DNA of 64,000 bases, from NCBI RefSeq assembly GCF_036321025.1, contig NZ_JAZAPB010000002.1, forward strand, positions 310,001-374,000. The letters are read 5' to 3'. How positions within the stretch are numbered: the stretch's first letter is position 1; each line of letters begins with the position of its first letter. This document shows, piece after piece, positions 52,359 to 62,400 of this stretch. Made by a program: the position numbers and the translations under genes. The notes below the pieces were generated by a model. The model worked only from the letters and a program-made list of their open reading frames with translations, was not told the DNA's origin and made no database searches. This DNA comes from Alteraurantiacibacter hainanensis (GTDB lineage Bacteria > Pseudomonadota > Alphaproteobacteria > Sphingomonadales > Sphingomonadaceae).

Positions 52359-53924
52359 GTGACTAATCTTTCTCGCTCTTTGATACTCGGTTGTTCGGCC
52401 ATGGCGCTCGCCGCCTGCGGCGCCGAGGAAATCGCTTCGCCTGGCACCGGTGGCAACGTGACGATCATCACCCCGGCTCCGACCTCCGCGCCAACGCCTA
52501 CGCCCACGCCGACGTCCGGCCCGCTGGTGACGCCGGCCAATGGCTGCCCGACCGTCAACGACCCGGCTGGCCTGGCCGACGAAGGCACGATCACCGGCCC
52601 CGAGGGCGAATGGCGCGTCTGCGCAACGCCGCAGCGCTTCACGGCGGACACCACGCTGCCGCGCATCGATGGCCTCCTTTATCGCCTGGCCGGTCAGGTC
52701 AGCGTCGGCACCGACGGCGGCCCGACGGCCGACGGCAACAATCCCGACGTGACCCTGACGATCGAGCCCGGCGTCATCATCTACGCCAGCGGCTCGTCGT
52801 TCCTGAACGTGGAGCGCGGCAACAACATCGATGCCGTGGGCACCGTCAACCAGCCGATCATCTTCACCAGCCGCGACAACGTGCTCGGCCTGAACAATGC
52901 CGATTCCTCGGGCCAGTGGGGCGGCGTGGTGCTGTCGGGCACGGCTCCCGTCACCGACTGCCGCCAATCGGGCGCAACGCCCGGCACCGTGAACTGCGAC
53001 CGTCTGGTCGAAGGCTCCGCACAGGATAACCTGTTCGGCGGCGCCAGCCCGAACGACAGCTCGGGCACGCTCAGCTACGTCCAGATCCGCTATTCCGGCT
53101 TCGTCCTTTCCGGCGACAGCGAACTCCAGTCGCTGACCACCGGCGGCACCGGCAACAACACCGAGCTCAGCTTCATCCAGTCGGTGAACTCGTCCGACGA
53201 CGGTGTCGAATTCTTCGGCGGCGAGGTGAACATCTCGAACCTGATCGTGGCAGGTGCCGAGGACGACTCGCTCGACTCCGACACCGGTGTGAAGCTGAAC
53301 GCCCAGTACGTGCTGGTGGCCCAGCGCGCGGGTGCCGGCGACGCGATCATCGAGGCGGACTCCGACAACGGCCTGTACCAGCAGACGCCGCGCCAGGAGA
53401 CCAACCTCGTCAACGCCACGCTGATCCAGCGCAAGGACGACGATCAGGTCGTGCGCATCCGCGGTGCGGCCGACTACCTGATCGCCAACTCGGTGATCAT
53501 CGACGCCTCGGCTGCCGGTACGCCTTGTATCCGCATCGACCAGACCGAGACGATCGCCACCTCCGGCCAGCCTGACGAAAACGGAGCCCCGCGCTTCGAA
53601 TCCGTCGCGCTGGATTGCCAGACGAACTTCCGCGACGGCAGCGATGGCGTGAGCGCCGCCGATGCCGAGGCGGCCTTCGATGCCGGCGCCGGCAACACCA
53701 AGGATTTCACCAACACCATCCAGAACGGTTACCTGAACGGCGCCAACGAAGACGGCTACACCCCGATCTTCGACGCGACGGCGCTGTCCAGCTTCTTCGA
53801 GACCGTCACCTTCATCGGTGCCGTGTCGGCCGCCAACGACTGGACGCAGGGCTGGACCTGCGACAGCTCGGCCCTGACCTTCGGCAACAACACCGGCAAC
53901 TGCACGGGCATCCCGGTCTTCTGA
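52359..53924 (+). CDS. Beta-helix-like surface lipoprotein paired with a TonB receptor
   Basis: A 521-residue lipoprotein. I use the GTG at 52359 (GAGGGG site about 10 bases upstream), which opens a lipobox LAAC (Cys20); a TTG at 52341 is less likely. A Thr/Pro-rich linker (APTPTPTPTSGPL) precedes a repeat-rich Asn/Asp/Gly/Ser domain of short beta strands (VTLTIEPGVIIYAS, LSYVQIRYSGFVLSGD, AQYVLVAQRAGAGDAI) suggestive of a right-handed beta helix. Three or four disulfides are possible. It lies upstream of a TonB receptor, and such lipoprotein/receptor pairs work like SusD/SusC in catching a ligand at the cell surface. The ligand is unknown. Confidence 0.75.
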   Translation: MTNLSRSLILGCSAMALAACGAEEIASPGTGGNVTIITPAPTSAPTPTPTPTSGPLVTPANGCPTVNDPAGLADEGTITGPEGEWRVCATPQRFTADTTLPRIDGLLYRLAGQVSVGTDGGPTADGNNPDVTLTIEPGVIIYASGSSFLNVERGNNIDAVGTVNQPIIFTSRDNVLGLNNADSSGQWGGVVLSGTAPVTDCRQSGATPGTVNCDRLVEGSAQDNLFGGASPNDSSGTLSYVQIRYSGFVLSGDSELQSLTTGGTGNNTELSFIQSVNSSDDGVEFFGGEVNISNLIVAGAEDDSLDSDTGVKLNAQYVLVAQRAGAGDAIIEADSDNGLYQQTPRQETNLVNATLIQRKDDDQVVRIRGAADYLIANSVIIDASAAGTPCIRIDQTETIATSGQPDENGAPRFESVALDCQTNFRDGSDGVSAADAEAAFDAGAGNTKDFTNTIQNGYLNGANEDGYTPIFDATALSSFFETVTFIGAVSAANDWTQGWTCDSSALTFGNNTGNCTGIPVF

Positions 53925-53935
53925 TGACCCTGAAG

Positions 53936-53986
53936 GAGGGGAAGCACTTCCGGGCCTGCCCGGCGGCTTCCCCTCTTTCGCTTTTT
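53936..53986 (+). terminator. Rho-independent terminator/attenuator between lipoprotein and receptor genes
   Basis: A perfect 10-bp stem (GAGGGGAAGC / GCTTCCCCTC) encloses a second small hairpin (CCGGGC / GCCCGG) and is followed by TTTCGCTTTTT. It lies 12 bases after the lipoprotein stop and 57 bases before the receptor start, so it should end most transcripts after the lipoprotein and lower receptor expression, giving more lipoprotein than receptor. Confidence 0.85.
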
Positions 53987-54042
53987 GACGCGGCGGGCTT
54001 GCGGGTCCGCCTTGATTTTCCGGATCGACTCATGAGGGAGTC

Positions 54043-56766
54043 ATGACAATGACGACTGGCAAGCGGCTGGCGGGGCTGCTTCTGCTCACCACCGCGCTCA
54101 CAATACCCGGCGCGGCATTCGCCCAGGGCACCGCAGGTACCCCCAACGCCGGCGGCGCCCAGGCACCGACCCAGGAAGAGGTTGACCGGCAGGAAGATCC
54201 CCTCCTCGACGAGCAGGAGGAGGAGTTCGAGGATCCGGACATCTCCGTGCCCGGCGGATCGATCATCGTGACGGGGCGCATCAATCGCGATCCCACGCGC
54301 AATTCGACGCAGGTCGTCAGCGTCCTTTCCACCGAACAGATCGCCCGCACCGGCGAAGGCGATATCGCCGGCGCGCTGGGCCGCGTTACCGGTCTTTCCG
54401 TGCAGGGCGACGGTTACGTCTATGTCCGTGGCCTGGGCGATCGTTACTCGCTGGCATTGCTCAACGGCTTGCCGCTGCCGTCGCCGCAGCCCCTCAGCCG
54501 CGTCGTCCCGCTCGATATCTTCCCCACCAACGTCGTCGCGTCCAGCCTCGTCCAAAAGACCTATTCGGCAAACTTTCCAGGCGAATTCGGCGGCGGTGTG
54601 ATCAACCTCACCACGCGGGCCGTTCCGGAAGAGAGCTTTCTGGAAATCAGCGGTGGCATCAGCGGCGACACCGAGACCACTTTCAGCAACGGCCTCGGCT
54701 ACTACGGGTCCGACTACGACTGGTTCGGCTTCGACGACGGCACGCGCGACATTCCGCCCGCGCTGCAGACCTTCTTCGACAGCGGCCTCCGCCTCAGCGA
54801 CGTTCCGCTCGATCCGCAGCAGAATTTCAACCAGGCACCGGTCACGCAGCTCGATATCGGCAAGCAGCTCGGCAATCCCAACCTGATCGTGTTGCAGAAG
54901 ATCGGCGACGTGCAGCCGAACTGGTCGGCTGGCCTGACCGCTGGCACTTCTCTCGACGTGTTCGGCGATGGCCTGCTGGGCGTGGTGCTCACCGGTTCCA
55001 TCAGCAATAGCTGGCGCACGCGCAACATCACCTCGCAGGCGGTGCTGGCCGACTTCTCGCTGGACAGCGATTTCGTCGACAACGTCACCGACAACAACGT
55101 GCTGGTGAATGCGCTGCTGGGCTTCGGCCTGGAGCTGGGCGACCACCAGTTCCGCTGGACCAACCTGTTCATTCGCGACACGACGAAACTGGCCCGCTTC
55201 TCCGAAGGAGAGGATTTCCAGGACGACGACAGCATCCAGCAGCAGCAGACAGCGTGGTACGAACGCCAGCTGATCGACAGCCAGCTGGTGGCCGAACTCG
55301 AATTCGGCGGCGTCAACGTCGATCTGCGCGGCGGATACGCCCGCACCGACCGCGAGGCGCCCTACGAATACACCTTCACCTATGTGCGCGACAATGCGCA
55401 GGGCCCGCTCAGCGACTACTTCATCAACGTGCTCGACCGTCAGACGGGCGACGCCACCGTTGTCTTCTCCGACCTGCAGGAAGAGCTGTGGGCGGGCGGC
55501 ATCGACATCAGTTTCGAACTGGCCGACGGCCTATCGCTGACCGGCGGCTACGCCTATTCGGACACAGAACGCTATTCCGAGCGCCGCGAATTCCTGTTCA
55601 ACGCCCCGACCAGCTTCCCCGACGCCGTGGGCCTGCTGCGGCCCGACCTGCTGCTTGGCGATGCGATCCTCGACGCATTCGACGTCGGCCTGATCGAATC
55701 CACGCAGTCTGACCCGGCCTTCATCGCCGCGCTCACCATTCATGGCGCCTACGGCAAGATCAACTGGGAGCCCACGCTGGGCGTGCTGCTGGACGTGGGC
55801 GTGCGCTACGAGACTGCCGAGCAGACCGTGGACCCGGTCGAGGTGTTCGCCACGCCGCTCAACTCGGCCAGCTCGACGCTGCTCGACAACGAATACTGGC
55901 TGCCCGCCGCCACGATCACCTGGGAGCCGGTCGAGGACCTGCAGATCCGCGCCAACGGCTCGATGACGCTGGCCCGTCCGCAATTCCGCGAACTGATCTT
56001 CCAGACCTACTACGATCCGGAAACCAACCGCCAGTTCAACGGCAACCCCTTCCTGGTGGACAGCGAACTGACCAACCTCGAATTGCGCGGCGAATACTAC
56101 TTCGGCGGTGGCGATCGCGTGTCGGTGGCCGGGTTCTACAAGGATATCGAGAACCCCATCGAGGCGTTCTCGAGCTTCTCTGACAACGACCAGCTGACCA
56201 GCTTCGCCAACGCTCCCAGCGCCACCCTATGGGGCGTGGAGGCCGATCTTCAGTACACGTTCGATCTCATGAACTGGGGCGGTTTCTTCGAGAGCAAGGA
56301 ACTGCTGTTCATCGCCAACTACACCTACACCAATTCTGAAATCTCGGTCGGTCCGGACGACACGACCCTGCTGTTCCCCAACGGCGAAATCCCGGCAACC
56401 AACCTGTTCGTCGACGGCGTGCCGCTGACCGGGCAGTCCGACCATCTCGCCAACTTCCAGGTCAGCCTGGAGGATGTCGACGTGCTGCAGCAATTCACCT
56501 TGCTGGTATCCTACGCCAGCGAGCGCGTGACCAGCCGCGGCACCTCGGGCCTTCCCGACATCATCGAGGATCCCGGCCTGCGGGTGGACCTTGTGGCGCG
56601 GCAGGGCTTCGACCTCTTCGGCAGCGAAGCGGAACTGAAGCTGGAAGCGCGCAACATCTTCGGACGCCCGTACGAGGAATTCCAGACCGACGGCACCAAC
56701 CGCGCCGATATCAATACCTACGATCGCGGGATGGAACTGGGCGCGTCGCTCTCGCTGACGTTCTAG
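54043..56766 (+). CDS. TonB-dependent receptor partnered with the surface lipoprotein
   Basis: A 907-residue receptor: signal peptide (cleavage near AAFAQ), an unusually acidic N-terminal extension (EEVDRQEDPLLDEQEEEFEDPD, about 45-68), a plug domain (about 75-200) with VYVRGLGDRYSLALLNGLPLPS and NFPGEFGGGVINLTTR, and a large barrel to the C-terminal LSLTF. The YVRGLGDRY plug motif is that of a sphingomonad/Caulobacter receptor group for unknown ligands. The ATG at 54043 has a GAGGGAG site. The upstream terminator would limit read-through from the lipoprotein gene. Confidence 0.88.
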   Translation: MTMTTGKRLAGLLLLTTALTIPGAAFAQGTAGTPNAGGAQAPTQEEVDRQEDPLLDEQEEEFEDPDISVPGGSIIVTGRINRDPTRNSTQVVSVLSTEQIARTGEGDIAGALGRVTGLSVQGDGYVYVRGLGDRYSLALLNGLPLPSPQPLSRVVPLDIFPTNVVASSLVQKTYSANFPGEFGGGVINLTTRAVPEESFLEISGGISGDTETTFSNGLGYYGSDYDWFGFDDGTRDIPPALQTFFDSGLRLSDVPLDPQQNFNQAPVTQLDIGKQLGNPNLIVLQKIGDVQPNWSAGLTAGTSLDVFGDGLLGVVLTGSISNSWRTRNITSQAVLADFSLDSDFVDNVTDNNVLVNALLGFGLELGDHQFRWTNLFIRDTTKLARFSEGEDFQDDDSIQQQQTAWYERQLIDSQLVAELEFGGVNVDLRGGYARTDREAPYEYTFTYVRDNAQGPLSDYFINVLDRQTGDATVVFSDLQEELWAGGIDISFELADGLSLTGGYAYSDTERYSERREFLFNAPTSFPDAVGLLRPDLLLGDAILDAFDVGLIESTQSDPAFIAALTIHGAYGKINWEPTLGVLLDVGVRYETAEQTVDPVEVFATPLNSASSTLLDNEYWLPAATITWEPVEDLQIRANGSMTLARPQFRELIFQTYYDPETNRQFNGNPFLVDSELTNLELRGEYYFGGGDRVSVAGFYKDIENPIEAFSSFSDNDQLTSFANAPSATLWGVEADLQYTFDLMNWGGFFESKELLFIANYTYTNSEISVGPDDTTLLFPNGEIPATNLFVDGVPLTGQSDHLANFQVSLEDVDVLQQFTLLVSYASERVTSRGTSGLPDIIEDPGLRVDLVARQGFDLFGSEAELKLEARNIFGRPYEEFQTDGTNRADINTYDRGMELGASLSLTF

Positions 56767-56786
56767 ACCGGAGATTTGTGGATCCG

Positions 56787-56818
56787 AACGGTCCCTCGCC
56801 GCGTGCGGGGGGCCGTTT
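56787..56818 (+). terminator. Hairpin after the TonB receptor gene
   Basis: AACGG-(T)-CCC pairs with GGG-CCGTT around a GC-rich loop, starting 21 bases after the receptor stop. Only three T residues follow, so it is a moderate terminator candidate that would also serve the convergent response regulator gene. Confidence 0.45.
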
Positions 56819-56854
56819 CAGTTGTCCCCCGTGCCTCCGCGCTATCGGATACCG

Positions 56855-57529
56855 TCAGATCAGATCGAGGACGTAGCCGCGACCATGGACCGTGCGCAGG
56901 AGGTGTCCGGCACCGGCCGTGCGCAGACCCTGGCGCAGGCGCTTGATCCAGACATCGACGGTGCGCAGATAATCGGGATCGCCGGCCTTGCCCAAGGCAT
57001 CGATCAATTCCTGCCGCGACAGCACGCGGTTGGGATTTTCCGCCATGAAGCGCAGCACGCGGAACTCGTTGGGGCGCAGGCAGATCAGCTCGCCACGCCA
57101 GCGCGCCTGTTCGCCGGCGACGTTGATGCGCAGGTCTCCGAATTCGATCAGACGGAACCTCGGCCCCGATCGTCCCTCGGCAAACAGTGCAAGGACCCGG
57201 TCGAGCATCGCCTGGCGCGAGAGCGGACCCACCGCGTAGTCGTCCGCACCCGCTTTCAGAGCGCGGCGCCGGTCGTCGGGATCGTCTTCCTCGAGCACGA
57301 TGGTGATGTGGGCATCGCGCATGCGCGGGTCGGCGCGCAGACGGCGCACCAACTCGAGGCCGGACAGCGTGTCCATCACCCAGTCGACGAATACCCAGGC
57401 CCGTCCGTCAACCAGCGACAGCGGACCCTCCGGCGGCAACAGGGTAAAACGGAAGATCGCGTCGCCCTGCGTGAAGTCCGCATAACGGGCAGCCTCCCGG
57501 TCGGTCGTGAAGATGGTGATGCGGTCCAT
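56855..57529 (-). CDS. Atypical OmpR/PhoB-type response regulator
   Basis: A 224-residue protein with a receiver-like domain (1-115) and a winged-helix DNA-binding domain (about 130-222) with LICLRPNEFRVLRFMAENPNRVLSRQELIDAL and RTVHGRGYVL, the OmpR/PhoB signature. The receiver is degenerate: the N-terminal acidic pair is missing (ITIFTTDREA), the conserved Lys is replaced by Gly101 (YAVGPL), and only Asp49 remains at the phosphoacceptor place. It may work without phosphorylation. The start at 57529 has a CAGGGG site; an upstream in-frame start is less supported. It converges on the lipoprotein/TonB-receptor pair and may control it. Confidence 0.82.
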   Translation of the reverse strand: MDRITIFTTDREAARYADFTQGDAIFRFTLLPPEGPLSLVDGRAWVFVDWVMDTLSGLELVRRLRADPRMRDAHITIVLEEDDPDDRRRALKAGADDYAVGPLSRQAMLDRVLALFAEGRSGPRFRLIEFGDLRINVAGEQARWRGELICLRPNEFRVLRFMAENPNRVLSRQELIDALGKAGDPDYLRTVDVWIKRLRQGLRTAGAGHLLRTVHGRGYVLDLI

Positions 57530-57649
57530 TCGCCCCTGCTCGTTCGCTAGCGGGGACTGTCCTGCCAAGGCTGCATGACCGGTCTATGACACTGGCGCGG
57601 CAATTCGAGATTGGGAAAATTTCACACCCGAAAGGGGAAGGCCGGCAAC

Positions 57650-59158
57650 CTAGAGAGGAGGGGCGGGGCAGTACTTGCCGAGGTATTCGGCGTGCCCCGG
57701 CATGTGCTGGACGAGATACCGGATGGACTTCTCGATCTCGTCGAGTTCCTTCCTGGTCTCTTCCCGGTCCAGCCCCTCGGCCATCGGGTTGTGGCCCTTC
57801 ATGGCTACGCCCTGGCCCATCATCACCGCAGCCCAGCTGGTTTCGGTGAACAACTCGTCCTCCTCGCGGAAGATCTGTCCGGTTTCGCGGAACAGTTCCA
57901 CCTTCTCGGTCAGCGTGTCGGGCACGCTCATCGTGCGGCAGTAGTTCCAGAATTCGGAATCGTCGCGCGTGGTGGTGTTGTAGTGGAGCACGAGGAAATC
58001 GCGGATGCGGCGATACTCTGTGCCGGTCAGGCGGTTGAATGTCTCGCGCTGGGCATCGGTAATGCCTTCCAGCGAGAGCACCGCGATCAGCTTGGTGATG
58101 CCGGTGTTGATCAGGTGGATGGAGGTGGATTCGAGCGGCTCCATGAACCCTGCCGAAAGGCCCAGGGCCACCACGTTGCGGTTCCAGAACTTCTTCCGCC
58201 TCCCGGTAACGAAGCGCAGGTGATTGGGATCGGCCGTCGGCTTTCCGGCAAGGTTGTTCACCAGGATGTCGGTCGCCTCGTCGGCTTCCATGAAGGCATC
58301 GCAATAGACATGGCCGTTGCCGTTGCGGTGCTGCAGGGGCACCTGCCATTGCCAGCCTGCGCTGTGCGCCGTCGCGCGGGTGAAGGGCGGGGGCGGGCTG
58401 CCGTCGTCGCGGTTGCAGGGCAGGGCGACGGCCCGGTTGCACGGAAGCCAGTGCGTCCAGTCCTCGTATCCCGTTTCCAGCGCCTGCTCGATCAGCAGGC
58501 CGCGAAAGCCCGAGCAATCGATGAAGAGGTCGCCCTCCAGCACCTGTCCACCCTCCAGCGTGACTGATGCGACGTCCCCGCTTTCGCCGTCGAGTTGCAC
58601 ATCCTCGATCCGCCCTTCCTGCCGCACGACGCCGCGCGTCTCGGCATACTTGCGCAGGAAGCCGGCATAGCGGCCGGCGTCGAGGTGGTAGGCGTAATTG
58701 ATCGGCGGCAGGTCATCCCGCTTGGTGTCCTGGGTGCGGGCGAACTTGCCGAAGAACGCGGCCATGGTTTCTGCATTGAAGACCTGGATCGGGCGCTTGT
58801 CGCCCTGCTGCTTCATGAAGTGCCACACGTGGTGAAACGACATGTCGCCGATGTGATAGCCGTAGTTGCCGAAGGGGTGGATGTAGCTGTCCCCCACGGC
58901 GCCCCAGTTGACGAACTGGATGCCGAGCTTGAAGCTGCCCTGCGCCGCGGCGAGCATTTCGCGCTCGTCGATCTGCAACAGCTGGTTGAATTCCACGAAC
59001 GGCGGGATCGTCGCCTCGCCCACGCCCACGGTGCCGATCGCTTCGGACTCCACCAGCGTTATGCCGAGATCGCGCCCCTTCTTCAGGCGCGACAGGGCTG
59101 CCGCCGCCATCCATCCGGCCGTGCCGCCGCCAACGATTACGATGTTCTCGATTGCCAT
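57650..59158 (-). CDS. Tryptophan-halogenase-like flavoprotein
   Basis: A 502-residue flavin-dependent halogenase family protein. FAD-binding GGGTAGW is at residues 10-16. The halogenase lysine is Lys77 (GSFKLGIQFVNW), the signature WQWQVP is at 269-274 (W.W.IP), and Glu343 lies in EPLEST. These match the catalytic Lys and Glu of PrnA/RebH. In sphingomonads, Caulobacter and Xanthomonas such proteins are often encoded beside SusC-like TonB receptors in carbohydrate loci. Whether they halogenate anything is unknown. It is divergent from the 1111-residue receptor, with two LacI-type palindromes in between, so it is likely co-regulated with glucan uptake. Confidence 0.87.
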   Translation of the reverse strand: MAIENIVIVGGGTAGWMAAAALSRLKKGRDLGITLVESEAIGTVGVGEATIPPFVEFNQLLQIDEREMLAAAQGSFKLGIQFVNWGAVGDSYIHPFGNYGYHIGDMSFHHVWHFMKQQGDKRPIQVFNAETMAAFFGKFARTQDTKRDDLPPINYAYHLDAGRYAGFLRKYAETRGVVRQEGRIEDVQLDGESGDVASVTLEGGQVLEGDLFIDCSGFRGLLIEQALETGYEDWTHWLPCNRAVALPCNRDDGSPPPPFTRATAHSAGWQWQVPLQHRNGNGHVYCDAFMEADEATDILVNNLAGKPTADPNHLRFVTGRRKKFWNRNVVALGLSAGFMEPLESTSIHLINTGITKLIAVLSLEGITDAQRETFNRLTGTEYRRIRDFLVLHYNTTTRDDSEFWNYCRTMSVPDTLTEKVELFRETGQIFREEDELFTETSWAAVMMGQGVAMKGHNPMAEGLDREETRKELDEIEKSIRYLVQHMPGHAEYLGKYCPAPPL

Positions 59159-59293
59159 GATGCGCTTCGCCCGATCCTGTCCCTGCTGCGCCTAGCCCGC
59201 TTTGCTCCCGGGCGCAAAAGGAGACGGGCCTCCGTCACACCCAAGGCCGCGGCAGGCGGTTATTGCAAAAATGCTACACCAGAAGGCGCTCGA

Positions 59294-59307
59294 TGTGAAC
59301 GTTCATT
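59294..59307. promoter_or_regulatory. LacI-type operator candidate, distal site
   Basis: TGTGAACGTTCATT contains the perfect palindrome TGAACGTTCA (59296-59305) with the central CG typical of LacI-family operators. Its centre is 23 bases from the centre of the stronger site at 59316-59331, about two helical turns. Confidence 0.5.
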
Positions 59308-59315
59308 TTTTGCGG

Positions 59316-59331
59316 TTGTGAACGATCACAA
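59316..59331. promoter_or_regulatory. LacI-type operator candidate, proximal site
   Basis: TTGTGA-ACGA-TCACAA is palindromic over 12 of 16 positions and has a central CG. It differs from the symmetric lac operator core (TTGTGAGCGCTCACAA) at only two positions. It lies in the 269-base gap between the halogenase-like gene and the large TonB receptor. The gene beginning at 63886 encodes a LacI-family protein, the likely binder. Confidence 0.65.
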
Positions 59332-59427
59332 TATTGGTATGCAGGTCACGTCGCGCCGCTTGGGTGCAAGTGTATTTATCCGATATCGCCCGAATTAATA
59401 CAGGCGGATCAATGGGGAGAGCAGTCA

Positions 59428-62400
59428 GTGTCAGCTCGAATCGATAGCAGTCTTTCGTTCGCTCGTCGCAGCCGTGCGCTGGCGGGTGTTTCCAGCCTCG
59501 CGCTCTGCATGGCGGTGAGCAATGTCGCCCTTGCGCAGGAAACGGTCGAGGAAGAAGCCGCGCAGGAAGCGGGCGAGGCCGATGCGAACGTCATCGTCGT
59601 CAGCGGCTTCCGTGCTTCGCTGCGGACCGCGCAGGATTTCAAGGAAAACGCCGACACCGTCGTCGACGTGATCACGGCCGAAGATGTCGGCGCGCTCCCC
59701 GATCGTTCGGTTACCGAAGCCCTGCAGCGCGTGCCGGGCGTCAACATCGGCCGCTTCGAGAAGACCTCCGACCCCGACCGCTTCTCGGTCGAGGGCACCG
59801 GCGTCATCATCCGCGGCCTTCCCTACGTCCGCAGTGAGCTAAACGGCCGCGACATCTTCTCGGCCACCGGCGGACGCAGCCTCAGCTTCGAGGACGTGTC
59901 GCCCGAACTCGTGGGCCGCGTGGAGGTCTACAAGAACCAGACCGCCGACATGATCGAGGGCCAGATTGCAGGCCTGGTCAATCTCGTTACCCGCAAGCCG
60001 CTCGACACTCCGGGCCTGCACGTCGCCGGGTCGATCGAAGCCAACTATGGCGATCTTCGCGAAGAATGGTCGCCCACGTTCAACGTCCTGGCATCCAACA
60101 CCTTCGACACCGCGATCGGCACCTTCGGTATCCAGGGTTCCTATTCCTGGTCCGAACTGCAGAGCCGCACCGATGCCTCGCAGGTTGCCGATCCGTGCTA
60201 TCGTAATGCCGACCTCTCGGGCGGCTGTCTGCGCGTGTTCGATGTGAACTCGGGCGGCTTCGGCGATGTCCAGAACTACGACGAGAGCAATTTCCCGCCG
60301 ACCGGTTCGGTCATCGTTCCGCAGTACGCGGGTGTTCGCACGACCGATCTCGACCGTGACCGCGAGGCGATCTCGGCCATCGGCCAGTTCGAAAGCACCG
60401 ACGGCCGCTTCCTGGTGACGGCTGAGTACCTCCGCTCGAAGGCGAGCTTCTTCACCGAGGAATATGCGCTGCTGGGCCGTATTGACGACGGTGTTGCCGC
60501 ACCCGATCCCCGTCCGGGCACCAATTTCACCTTCGACGATGACGGACTTTTCGAAAGCGGAATCCTGACCGACAATGTCGGCAATGCCTATGCCACGCCG
60601 TTCGGCTGGGGCGGCATCCCAGTCGACTCCCTGCGCTTCCTGCGCAACACCGAGACCGTCACCGAAGACTATTCCGTCGATGTCTTCTTCGAGGTGACCG
60701 ATCGCCTGCGCTTCAACTTCGAAGGCCAGATCGTCCAGTCCGACCTGACGCGCGACTCCGTCTTCGGAGCGCTGAGCACCTGGGCCGACATCGATCTCGA
60801 CCTTTCCGGCGAAACGCCGAACGTGCAGTTCATCGCGCCGATGGGTGCGCCGGACGACTATTTCTCCAGCGGCTTCTACACCTACTACTGGTTCGGCCTC
60901 GACAGCCGCGAGCGGAACGACGGGGAGATGTACACCCTGCGTGGCGATGTGGAATACGACATCGGCGAGGGCTTCTTCCGCAAGGCCGCCTTCGGCGCCC
61001 GCTGGGCGGACCGCGACCGCACGACCCGCAACACCAACTTCAGCACCTGGGGCAACCTGTCGGCCCCGTGGACCGGCCGCGGCGGCTGCGCCCCCTGGGG
61101 CGAAGGTCCGGGCTGCTTCTCCGAGGGGCCGGGTCCGTTCGGCAACGGGTTCATCCCGGGCCGCCTCTACACCGGTCTTCCGGGGCAGGAATTCGCCACC
61201 GGCGGCGGTGCCTTCACCGACGAATTCCCCGAGTATTCGCAGCTGCGCGATCCGTTCGCCGAGAACTTCCAGCGCGGCGAGGCGGCAACGCCGATCCCCA
61301 ACGGACAGGCATGGTTCTACGGCGGCGACGATTTCCTGGCCGACTATCTGGCTGGTGAAGTCCAGCCGCAGTGGGACGAGATTTCCGAATTCTCGTTCTC
61401 GCCGGAGCGCTTCAACCTGGGCGTCGCCGGTCGTACCTATACCAACCCGGTGAACGGCGAGACGATCGCGTGCGATCCCTTCTGCCCGCCGGAAATCTCC
61501 AACGTCACGGAAATCACGAAGGCTGCCTATGCCCGCGTCGATTTCGGGCATGACTTCGACAGCGGCTGGTCGCTGGGCGGCAACATCGGTCTTCGCTACG
61601 TCGAGACCAAGGTGAGCTCGGATGCGCTGGTCGGCTTCCCGCAGGCCAACCAGTTCGACGATCCCTCGATCGGCGGCAACGGCGACGGCGTGGTGCAGGT
61701 GGCGGAGATCCAGGCACTGTGCCAGACTCCGGTCCCTGTCGGTCAGGAGCGTCTGTATTGTAACCTCACCGGTCAGCGCCTGGCGGAGTTCGCATCGCTC
61801 TTCACCGGTGAGGCCGTTCCCGACGACCGCGACATCACCTTCGACCACTGGCTCCCGGCGCTCAACGTGCGTCTGGACAGCGGCACGGGCTGGGTCCTGC
61901 GCGGTGCGGTGTCCAAGGGCATTTCGCGTCCCGACCTCCAGCTCTTCAACGCTGGCGGCGTGCTGGGCTTCAGCGGTCGCGTGGACTCCGGGCCGCTGCT
62001 CAGCATCTCGACCGGCAACCGCAACCTGCTCCCGGTCGAATCGTGGAACTACGACCTTTCGGCGGAGTGGTACTTCGACGACGTCGGCTCGCTGACGGTG
62101 GCGGGTTTCGTGAAGGACATCACGGGCATCGTCAGCCGCGGTACCGGCGTGGTGAACTACACCGCCCCCAGCGGTCTGTCGCAGGACGTTATCATCGAAG
62201 GTCCGGCCAACGATATCGACGGCACGCTGTACGGTGTCGAGATCGCCCATCAGCAGACCTACGACTTCCTGCCGGGACCGCTCGGCGGCCTGGGAAGCCA
62301 GTTCACCTACACCTACGTGAACGGCAACGATTTCCCCAATCCGCTGATCTCGGGCATCGGTTCGCCCTCCGTGGCAAGCGCCGGCGCACCGCTGAACGGC

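Noticed and set aside
52290..52967. A 225-codon minus-strand open frame over the start of the surface lipoprotein gene
   Set aside because: No ribosome binding site or family; it overlaps a lipobox-bearing gene on the other strand.
59411..59428. ATG at 59411 as the start of the large TonB receptor
   Set aside because: It is in a different frame from the receptor; the in-frame GTG at 59428 has a well-placed GGGGAGAG site.
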